A DNA stretch of 64,000 nt from Alphaproteobacteria bacterium UBA1303 (GTDB taxonomy: Bacteria > Pseudomonadota > Alphaproteobacteria > Micropepsales > Micropepsaceae): positions 15,641 through 79,640 of the forward strand of contig DBTZ01000021.1 of assembly GCA_002307315.1 (NCBI GenBank). The letters run 5' to 3'. A program made the translations under genes and the position numbers. The notes beneath the pieces are model-generated. The model ran no database searches. It saw only the letters and a list, made by a program, of their open reading frames with translations, and was not told the DNA's origin. This document shows positions 57,760 through 64,000 of this stretch, in pieces. Each line of letters begins with the position of its first letter. Position 1 is the first letter of the stretch.

Positions 57760-58917
57760 ATGGCTGGTAATGTGTTTCATATTATAAGCTGTCTTGAAGA
57801 TGGCGGCGCTCAGGCGGTGTTGTTTCGTCTGTGTACGCAGGACGCGGAAGATTCCCATCAGGTTATTTCTCTCACCGGCGCCGGGAAATATGGGCCGATG
57901 CTGGAGGCCCGCGGTATCCCTGTCACCAGCCTCGACATGCCGCGCGGGCGCGTTACCTTGTCCGGTCTGTGGCGGCTGTGGCGGCTTCTGCGCGCGGCGC
58001 GGCCGGACGCGATCCAGACCTGGATGTACCATGCCAATCTTCTGGGCGGGGGCATCGCCCGCCTGGCTGGACACCGCAACATCGTCTGGGGCATCCGTCA
58101 CAGCACGCTCATTCCCGGGACAAGCCCGCGCAGCACGATCTGGGTAGCGAAGCTTTGCGCCTGGCTTTCGCGGTTTGTGCCCAGGCGCATCGTCTGTTGC
58201 GCCGAGAAATCGCGCGCGGTTCATGCGGCGCTGGGCTATGATGCGCGGCGGATGTGCGTCATTCCCAACGGCTACGATCTTTCCTTGTTTCAACCCGATG
58301 CCAATGCCGGTGCCACCCTGCGCCGCGATCTCGGCCTTGCGCCCGAGGCAAGCGTGATCGGTTTCGTCGCCCGTTTAGATCCGCAAAAAGACCATAAAAC
58401 CCTCCTTCGCGCGTTGGCTTTGCTCAAGGAAAAAGGGAACTGCCCGATATGCTTGCTGGTGGGCACTGATCTCGATCCCGCCAACAATGCCTTGGGTGCG
58501 ATAATCGATGCGCTTGGCCTGCGCGATCGAATTCGCCTCATGGGGCGGCGTGGCGACATTCCGGCGGTGATGAATGCGCTCGATCTGCATGTGATGTCGT
58601 CGTCGTTTGGCGAAGCGTTCCCGAACGTGCTGGCCGAGGCGATGGCCTGCGGCACGCCCTGCGTTTCCACCGATGTCGGGGATGCGGCGGTCATCCTCGG
58701 CGACACCGGTTGGATCGTACCGCCCCGCAATTCCGAAGCACTGGCCGAGGCCATCGCGACCGCGCTGCACGAACTAGGCGGACCGAACCGCAACGTTAGG
58801 CGCGACGCCGCCCGCCGCCGTGTCGCGGAACATTTTTCGATTGATCGCATGGTAAGGAGCTATCGCGCGGCATGGAGACAAACACCTAATCGTGAGAATA
58901 GCAATGCGAACCGTTGA
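57760..58917 (+). CDS. Glycosyltransferase family 4
   Basis: 385 residues. GT-B N-terminus HIISCLEDGGAQAVLFRLCTQDAEDSHQVISLTGAGKYG; C-terminal SVIGFVARLDPQKDHKTLLRAL, then SSFGEAFPNVLAEAMACGTPCVSTDVGDAAVILG with the two conserved Glu. It transfers one sugar to the growing lipid-linked unit. Its first ~200 bases are the source or copy of the fragment at 56856. The gene end overlaps the acyltransferase start. Confidence 0.88.
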   Translation: MAGNVFHIISCLEDGGAQAVLFRLCTQDAEDSHQVISLTGAGKYGPMLEARGIPVTSLDMPRGRVTLSGLWRLWRLLRAARPDAIQTWMYHANLLGGGIARLAGHRNIVWGIRHSTLIPGTSPRSTIWVAKLCAWLSRFVPRRIVCCAEKSRAVHAALGYDARRMCVIPNGYDLSLFQPDANAGATLRRDLGLAPEASVIGFVARLDPQKDHKTLLRALALLKEKGNCPICLLVGTDLDPANNALGAIIDALGLRDRIRLMGRRGDIPAVMNALDLHVMSSSFGEAFPNVLAEAMACGTPCVSTDVGDAAVILGDTGWIVPPRNSEALAEAIATALHELGGPNRNVRRDAARRRVAEHFSIDRMVRSYRAAWRQTPNRENSNANR

Positions 58918-59449
58918 CCTGATAAAAAGTGACCTTTTTCGATACACGGGACGGATAGGTTTTTGGGAATTTATACGGGCCTACATTGCGTATAGGGGGT
59001 TCAATTTCATGGTTTGGTTTCGGCTGGCACAAGCAAAAGCCCCGCTTGTGTCGAGAATGGCCTCTGGAGTGCTCAGATTAAAAAGGCGCAAATACGGCAT
59101 TGATATCCCTAAAACAACATTAATCGGCGCTGGTTTATACATTGGTCATGGCGGACCATGCGTCGTAGCCCCTACCGCACGCATCGGCAACAACGTGAAT
59201 CTATCGCAATTCGTCACTATCGGTTCAAACCACAACAAGGCCGCTGTAATCGGAGATAATGTTTATATTGGGCCAAGTTGCGTTTTAGTAGAGGATGTTG
59301 TCATCGGGGACAATGTAACGATCGGAGCCGGTTCAATCGTTGTGAAATCAATCCCCGATAATTGCACCGCTGCGGGAAACCCTGCAAGAGTTCTCAATAC
59401 AAGGAACCCGGGCAGGTATGTTAATCGTCGTTGGCCCATCTCAACATGA
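58904..59449 (+). CDS. Hexapeptide-repeat acyltransferase (serine acetyltransferase-like)
   Basis: 181 residues. A left-handed beta-helix is visible from about 70 on: DIPKTTLIGAGLYIGHGGPCVVAPTARIGNNVNLSQFVTIGSNH, then AVIGDNVYIGPSCVLVEDVVIGDNVTIGAGSIV. The catalytic-type His in IGHGG is conserved. In polysaccharide loci such enzymes O-acetylate sugars. It overlaps the preceding gene by 14 bases; GTG 58892 is an alternative start. GC content is low compared with that gene. Confidence 0.82.
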   Translation: MRTVDLIKSDLFRYTGRIGFWEFIRAYIAYRGFNFMVWFRLAQAKAPLVSRMASGVLRLKRRKYGIDIPKTTLIGAGLYIGHGGPCVVAPTARIGNNVNLSQFVTIGSNHNKAAVIGDNVYIGPSCVLVEDVVIGDNVTIGAGSIVVKSIPDNCTAAGNPARVLNTRNPGRYVNRRWPIST

Positions 59450-59676
59450 TACAAAATTCTGACAGAGCAGCAGAGTAGCCATTGGGAAACGCGGCATCAC
59501 TGGTATTTGGGAAGATTTGTTATTCGGCACGAGAAGGCTCCGAAGAGCAGACGACGGCAGTGCATCGCGGTTTGAAGCCTATGTCGTGAGACTGGTGAGC
59601 GTATCGATCATCCGCAGTATGGAGACGGTTATAGGTCGCCCGGTGCTGTGAGACAGGCAGGAATAGAAAGTCAAGC
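59450..59676. other. Gap before the galE fragment
   Basis: About 230 bases without a gene. Several frames are open for short distances, but I see no recognisable protein or hairpin. It may be a scar of the rearrangement that truncated galE. Confidence 0.3.
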
Positions 59677-59892
59677 ATGACCTTCCTTCTGACCGGCGGG
59701 GCCGGATACATCGGCTCCCATGTGCTTGTCTGCTGTCTCGAGGCGGGGCATGATGTCGTCGTGCTCGATGATTTCTCGAACAGTTCGCCCGAGGCGCCGG
59801 CGCGGGTCGAAGCACTGACGGGACGGCGGATCGAACTTCATCGCGGCGATGTCCGCGACGAAACGCGGCTCGAACGGATTCTGGCAGCATAA
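59677..59892 (+). pseudogene. Truncated UDP-glucose 4-epimerase (galE) N-terminus
   Basis: 71 codons: MTFLLTGGAGYIGSHVLVCCLEAGHDVVVLDDFSNSSPEAPARVEALTGRRIELHRGDVRDETRLERIL is the NAD-binding start of GalE, with the GxxGxxG loop. The remaining ~270 residues (catalytic YxxxK included) are absent, and unrelated sequence leading to a glycosyltransferase follows at once. It cannot be an active epimerase. It marks a deletion or recombination breakpoint at about 59885. Confidence 0.88.
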
Positions 59893-59965
59893 TCGGAAAT
59901 CGGAATACACCTTAATCGGACTGCCAGGCTGTCCAAATAAACGGGACCACCTCAGGGTACGCATC

Positions 59966-61087
59966 GTGAAAATCGCCGTCATCTCCAATCAGGCCTTTAC
60001 GTTGTTGAATTTTCGCGGGCCACTGCTGACGGAAATGGTCCGGCGGGGGCATGAGGTTCTGGCCTTTGCGCCCAATCACGATGCGGACACGCGCGCGGCA
60101 TTGCGCGCGATGGGTGTCGCGCCGGTGGATTATCCGTTGGACCGGGCGGGAAGCAATCCGCTGCGGGATTTCGCGACGATTCTGAATTTATATCGTCTGC
60201 TGCGACGCCATCGGCCGGATATCTGTTTCAGCTATATCATTAAGCCGGTGATCTACGGCACGATCGCTGCATGGCTAGCCGGGGTGCGGCACCGTTACGG
60301 CATGATCGAGGGTCTTGGCTTTTCCTTCACGCCGACGCCGGATCGCAGTCTCCGCAAGCAGATACTTCAAAGGGTGATAGCCACTCTTGCACGCTTCTCG
60401 ATGGCACACATTGATCGCCTGATTTTTCTCAACCCAGACGACCTTGAGGAATTTGTATCAGGTAGAATGATCGCGGCGGAGCGAACTGGTTTGTTGGGCG
60501 GTATCGGTGTTGATCTGATGGACTGGAAACAGACCCCGCTTCCCGAAGGCCCTGTGACATTCATCCTTGTGGCCCGATTGCTTCGAGACAAGGGGATCGA
60601 CGATTATGTTGCCGCCGCCAGGATTTTGCGTGCCAGCTACCCGGCGGCGCGCTTTCTGCTGCTCGGCGGGCTGGACGAAAATCCTGCCGCGATCACCCGT
60701 GCCGAGGTCGAATCCTGGGTGGCCGAGGGATTGATCGAATGGCCGGGGCAAGTCGTCGTCAAGCTTTGGTTGGCGCAGGCTCATGTTTTTGTCCTGCCAT
60801 CCTACTACCGCGAAGGCATACCCCGCAGCACCCAGGAGGCCATGGCCATGGGGCGCCCCGTCATCACCACGGATGTGCCGGGTTGTCGCGAAACCGTAAT
60901 CGAAGGACTGAACGGCTTCATGATTCCGGCCCGCGATCCCAAGGCATTGGCGGCGGCCATGCGCCGGTTTCTGGATAACTCCAGCCTGATCGCTAAGATG
61001 GGGCAGGAAAGCCGCCGTTTGGCCGAGGAACGTTTCGACGTGCATATTCAAAACCGGAAGCTTCTGGCATACATGGGTATCGAATAG
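59966..61087 (+). CDS. Glycosyltransferase family 4 (PglA-like)
   Basis: 373 residues from GTG 59966 (VKIAVISNQAFTLLNFRGPLLTEMVRRGHEVLAFAPNHD). IKPVIYGTIAAWLAGVRHRYGMIEGLGFSF and the donor site with ARLLRDKGIDDYVAAARIL, then PSYYREGIPRSTQEAMAMGRPVITTDVPGCRETV, are typical of PglA-like transferases that act on undecaprenyl-linked HexNAc, usually second in assembly. It is followed by the PglC-type initiator, the usual partner. An upstream in-frame extension to 59849 overlaps the galE stump and is unlikely. Confidence 0.85.
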   Translation: MKIAVISNQAFTLLNFRGPLLTEMVRRGHEVLAFAPNHDADTRAALRAMGVAPVDYPLDRAGSNPLRDFATILNLYRLLRRHRPDICFSYIIKPVIYGTIAAWLAGVRHRYGMIEGLGFSFTPTPDRSLRKQILQRVIATLARFSMAHIDRLIFLNPDDLEEFVSGRMIAAERTGLLGGIGVDLMDWKQTPLPEGPVTFILVARLLRDKGIDDYVAAARILRASYPAARFLLLGGLDENPAAITRAEVESWVAEGLIEWPGQVVVKLWLAQAHVFVLPSYYREGIPRSTQEAMAMGRPVITTDVPGCRETVIEGLNGFMIPARDPKALAAAMRRFLDNSSLIAKMGQESRRLAEERFDVHIQNRKLLAYMGIE

Positions 61088-61132
61088 GAATCTCTGATTC
61101 ATGCGTAGTTTGAAACGAGGGATTGCAGTGTA

Positions 61133-61681
61133 ATGTTGCGATTGCTTGACATTGTGCTTTCCGGTCTTGGGCTAATCGTGTCGCTTCCACTTATGGCCGT
61201 GGTAGCCATTTTGATCCGCAAGGATTCTCCAGGTCCGGTTCTATTTGTGCAGACGCGCGTCGGTCGCCACGAAAAATTATTTAACTGCTACAAATTCCGC
61301 ACAATGCGCGTTGGAACACCGCAACTTGCCAGTCATCTGGTCGATGCCCGGGAATTGACACATATCGGGGGTGTTCTGCGTCGGACGAAACTCGACGAAT
61401 TACCGCAGCTTTGGAACGTGTTGCGCGGGGATATGAGCCTTGTAGGACCTAGACCCAATCTGCCGTCGCAGACGGAGTTAATTGAACGCCGTAGAGCTCT
61501 TGGTATTTATAACTTCAGGCCAGGAATCACCGGTATCGCCCAGATCAACGACATAGACATGTCCGACCCGCGTCGTTTGGCCGAAACCGACAGGAACTAT
61601 CGACCGACATTGACCAACTATATTTCGATATTGCTGGCGACAGTAATCGGAAAGGGACAGGGCGATCGTGTCAACCACTAA
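61133..61681 (+). CDS. Undecaprenyl-phosphate sugar phosphotransferase (PglC/WreU type)
   Basis: 182 residues, the small monotopic form. The N-terminal re-entrant helix (LLDIVLSGLGLIVSLPLMAVVAILI) is followed by RKDSPGPVLFVQTRVGRHEKLFNCYKFRTM and LRRTKLDELPQLWNVLRGDMSLVGPRP, the catalytic Asp-Glu pair being in the KLDELPQ segment. It loads the first sugar phosphate onto undecaprenyl phosphate, starting repeat-unit synthesis. PglC/WreU use 6-deoxy-HexNAc donors, consistent with the WbpM-type dehydratase in this locus. Confidence 0.9.
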   Translation: MLRLLDIVLSGLGLIVSLPLMAVVAILIRKDSPGPVLFVQTRVGRHEKLFNCYKFRTMRVGTPQLASHLVDARELTHIGGVLRRTKLDELPQLWNVLRGDMSLVGPRPNLPSQTELIERRRALGIYNFRPGITGIAQINDIDMSDPRRLAETDRNYRPTLTNYISILLATVIGKGQGDRVNH

Positions 61682-62440
61682 GATAGTGCTGGGTATCACA
61701 GGCGCCAGCGGCTTCATCGGCGGGGCGCTGGTCCGTTGCGCCAAAGCAAAACCGCATCTGTCGCTCCGACTATTTGACCGCTGTGCCGGTACGATTGAGG
61801 GACTATCTGTCAGCGTGCTGGAAGACAGCCTGCCCAGCTTAGCGGAAGTGGATTATCTGATCCACCTTGCCGGCCTTATACCTAAACGCGGCAACCAGAC
61901 AGACTATCAAAAAATCAATGTCGAGCTGGCTGAACGGGTTGCCGAAGCGGCTTTCGCGGCAAAGGTTAAGCGGTTCGTGCTGGCAAGCTCACTTGGCGTA
62001 CACGGACATTCTGCGCCGAACGCGATTACGCCCGATGCCCCCTTCGCGCCTGAAAGCCCTTATGCCGTTTCAAAAGCAGAGGCCGAACACCGCGTAAAAA
62101 GCATCTTGGCAAACACGCAAACCGCATTGGGCATTGTCAGGCCGCCGGTTGTATACGGGCCGGGAATGGCTGGAAAATTCGCTGCGTTGGCCAAGGTGAT
62201 CCGACTGGGTATTCCGTTACCTCGTGGAGCACACGGCGTGCGAGCATGATATCTGTTACTAACGTGGCGCATGCGTTCCTACATTGTGCCACAGCCGATG
62301 TGGCGGCAGGACAAGTCCTCATTCCAGCAGATACCGAAGACGTCAATATGGTCGACTTAATGCAAATGGTCGGGCGTATTATAGGCCGACCTGCACGATT
62401 TCTGCCCATTTCACATGGCTTGGCCCGAGTTCTGACGTAA
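61668..62440 (+). pseudogene. NAD-dependent epimerase/reductase (WreQ/WbpV-like), frameshifted and cut by IS66
   Basis: The first frame (61668-62249) gives LGITGASGFIGGALVRCAKAKPHLSLRLFDR, YLIHLAGLIPKRGN and SPYAVSKAEAEHRV (catalytic YxxxK), then stops. The family continues in the -1 frame as SMISVTNVAHAFLHCATADVAAGQVLIPADTEDVNMVDLMQMVGRIIGRP to 62440, so a frameshift lies near 62240. The end is cut where IS66 begins (GTAAGCG at 62437, whose TAA forms the stop). In related loci this enzyme reduces UDP-4-keto-6-deoxy-GlcNAc to UDP-QuiNAc; here it is most likely inactive. Confidence 0.8.
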
Positions 62441-62785
62441 GCGATGTTTTGGCCCCACCTATTAAGGCGTGGCGGGATGGGAGACTATCTGAGCCCTGAA
62501 GAAGCGAACGCGGGAGCTTGGACATATGTCGGATACAAGTGATTTTCATATGTCCAAGCCGGGTGGGATGCCGGCTCGGCGGGTTGAAGTGTTCACGGGT
62601 GCGGGGCGTCGGCGGACCTGGAGCGTGGAAGACAGGGCTACGATCATTGCCGAGAGCTACGCAGGCGGCGATACGGTCAGCGGCGTTGCTCGGCGGCACG
62701 GATTGACGGCTTCTCAGCTTTTTGCGTGGCGGCGGGCGGCTCGCCCGGATGCGCAGACCGGCGGGGACGCGCCGAGCTTTGTTCC
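62437..62785 (+). mobile_element. IS66-family element, left part (interrupted)
   Basis: GTAAGCG at 62437 is the standard IS66 terminus and breaks the epimerase gene. About 350 bases with a tnpA-like gene follow, until another GTAAGC terminus at 62786 starts a second IS66 element in opposite orientation. The remainder of this first element is not in the window. Confidence 0.75.
62516..62559. repeat. 13-base inverted repeat over the tnpA start
   Basis: GCTTGGACATATG (62516-62528) and CATATGTCCAAGC (62547-62559) are perfect complements 18 bases apart, with the tnpA ATG (62526) in the left arm. An mRNA hairpin would hide this start. Confidence 0.65.
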
Positions 62786-62789
62786 GTAA
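62526..62789 (+). pseudogene. IS66 tnpA (Orf1), truncated by a second IS66
   Basis: 87 codons: RRVEVFTGAGRRRTWSVEDRATIIAESYAGGDTVSGVARRHGLTASQLFAWRRAAR is the HTH of IS66 TnpA. The usual C-terminal third is missing; the stop TAA belongs to the terminus of the following element (CCG-TAA-GC). tnpB and tnpC of this copy are not seen. Confidence 0.8.
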
Positions 62790-64000
62790 GCATCCGGCCT
62801 GGGCCGCGGAGCACTCCATTTCGGCGCGACGACGCCGTTATCAGGCAGCTTGAGCGGCAGTGCGGTTTGGCGCTTCGCGTTTCCATTCCCATGGCAGCAG
62901 TTCGCTGAGCCGGTTCTGCGGGATGTCGGCGATGCGGGCGAGCACGTCCGCCAGCCAGGCCAGCGGGTCGATGTCGTTGAGCTTGGCCGTCTGGATTAGC
63001 GTCGCCATGGCGGCGGCACGATCGGCTCCACGCTCGGAACCGGCGAAGAGCCACGACTTTCTGCCGATTGCAAAACCGCGAAGGGCGCGTTCGGCGGCAT
63101 TGTTCGTAAGACAAATCCGCCCATCGTTGAGGAAGGGCGTAAAGCGATCCCAACGCTTGAGCATGTAGTCGATCGGCCCCGCGACCGATGCCGAGCGCGA
63201 CAGCCGTGATCGCTCGTCACGCAGCCAGACTTCCAGTTCGGCCATGAGCGGCGCGCTTTGGTCCTGCCGGACGCGCAGGCGCTCCTCGGCGCTAAGACCG
63301 TTGATGGCACGCTCGATGTCGAACAGCGCGTCGATCCGCCTGACCGCCTCCAGCGCAATCGGCGAGATCGCCGCCGCCGCCTTTCCGCGCCGGGCATTGG
63401 CGGCGATGTCGGCCAGCTCGAAGAACTTCCTTCTGGCGTGGGCGAAGCACAGCGCGGGCGTGATCGCTCCCTGAGCACGCGACGCATCGAAGAGCCCGTT
63501 ATAGCCGCCATAGGCGTCGGCCTGCAGGATGCCAGTAAAGTTTTGCAGATGACGCTCGGGGTGCTCCTGCTTTCGGTCCCGCGAGGCGTAATAGAGCGCC
63601 GCCGGTGGCGCCGGCCCGCCAAAAGGCCGGTCGTCGCGAACATAGGTCCAGATATGCCCCGTGACCGTCTTGCCCTTCGCCAGAATCGGAACCGTGGTGT
63701 CGTCGCCATACAGACGCTCTGCCGCCAGGACATGGGCCTCGATCAGCGCATGGAGCGGCTGCAGAACCGCTGTGCAGGCGCCAACCTGGTCGGCCAGCGT
63801 CGATACGCTGAGATCAATGCCCTCGCGGGCGTAGCGTTCGCTCTGCCGGTTCAGCGGCTGGTGCTGGCCAAACTTCTCGAACAGGATCATGGCCAATAGG
63901 CTCGGTCCGGCAAAGCCGCGCGGCGTCACATGGAAGGGCGCCGGGGGCTGCGTTATCTTCTCGCACTCCCGGCACGAGAACTTCTCCCGCACCGTCTGGA
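62786..64000 (-). mobile_element. Second IS66-family element (partial, runs off the window)
   Basis: A GTAAGCATCC terminus at 62786 and a tnpC gene on the minus strand show an IS66 copy in opposite orientation, inserted in tnpA of the first. Only its 3' part is in view. Confidence 0.75.
62841..64000 (-). CDS. IS66-family transposase TnpC (5' end outside window)
   Basis: At least 386 residues visible. A zinc-binding segment (KFSCRECEKI) is followed by FHVTPRGFAGPSLLAMILFEKFGQHQPLNRQSERYAREGIDLSVSTLADQVG, LYGDDTTVPIL (first catalytic Asp), LQADAYGGYNGLF (second Asp), CFAHARRKFFELA and LTNNAAERALRGFAIGRKSWLFAGSERG (Glu). The frame is open to the right edge, so the N-terminus lies beyond 64000; a GTG at 63992 is internal to the family pattern. 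The C-terminus is WEWKREAPNRTAAQAA. Confidence 0.92.
   Translation of the reverse strand, partial: QTVREKFSCRECEKITQPPAPFHVTPRGFAGPSLLAMILFEKFGQHQPLNRQSERYAREGIDLSVSTLADQVGACTAVLQPLHALIEAHVLAAERLYGDDTTVPILAKGKTVTGHIWTYVRDDRPFGGPAPPAALYYASRDRKQEHPERHLQNFTGILQADAYGGYNGLFDASRAQGAITPALCFAHARRKFFELADIAANARRGKAAAAISPIALEAVRRIDALFDIERAINGLSAEERLRVRQDQSAPLMAELEVWLRDERSRLSRSASVAGPIDYMLKRWDRFTPFLNDGRICLTNNAAERALRGFAIGRKSWLFAGSERGADRAAAMATLIQTAKLNDIDPLAWLADVLARIADIPQNRLSELLPWEWKREAPNRTAAQAA

Noticed and set aside
59450..59676. Remnant of another insertion sequence
   Set aside because: Some minus-strand peptide stretches looked transposase-like, but no catalytic or terminal motif could be supported.

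Overview
The window comes from an alphaproteobacterium, most likely Rhodospirillales-like. The evidence is the high-GC coding style, the tail genes related to the gene transfer agent (GTA) of Rhodobacter, a LexA box of the alphaproteobacterial type (GAAC-N7-GAAC), and alphaproteobacterial prophage families (DUF2924, DUF6441, DUF6511, DUF6362, DUF3489). No finer placement can be supported.

Layout. (1) 1-2493 is chromosomal backbone: a cut sodium/sugar symporter on the minus strand, rlmJ, a HAD phosphatase and tRNA-Ser(CGA). (2) About 2.5-48.9 kb is one large, apparently complete siphovirus-type prophage next to the tRNA. It starts with a serine recombinase cassette on the minus strand (2829-5252) and a LexA-box region with an XRE-ImmA switch (5434-6591). 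Next come a recombination/replication operon (7683-16574: HTH, Sak4-like ATPase, partner protein, DUF6511, Cas4-like nuclease, RecD2-like helicase, Toprim primase) and a ParB-fused DNA methylase. The late genes follow: terS, terL, gpW, portal, S49 protease/scaffold, decoration protein, capsid, gpFII-like, DUF6441, terminator, tube, G/GT chaperone and tape measure. The distal tail is GTA-like (DUF2460, DUF2163 hub, NlpC/P60, megatron, glycine-rich fibre), and lysis genes close the element (M15 peptidase, holin candidate, Rz/Rz1). The head is lambda-like and the tail tip GTA-like.

(3) The most unusual feature of the prophage is the number of toxin-antitoxin cassettes at junctions of the late block: VapB with a beheaded VapC, PIN/HTH, Phd/VapC, AbrB/VapC, AbiEi/AbiEii and a solitary XRE antitoxin. 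Most point against the late genes. An IS630 element sits at the stop codon of the tape measure gene without changing the protein.

(4) 49.4-62.4 kb is a surface polysaccharide locus led by an ops/JUMPStart-like element: WbpM/CapD-type dehydratase, Wzx, Wzy, three full glycosyltransferases, an asparagine-synthase-like protein, a methyltransferase, an acyltransferase, a PglC-type initiating transferase and a reductase/epimerase. It is a patchwork, with a duplicated glycosyltransferase fragment and a galE stump. The last gene is broken by a frameshift and by an IS66 element. (5) 62.4-64.0 kb holds two nested IS66-family elements in opposite orientation, the second running out of the window.
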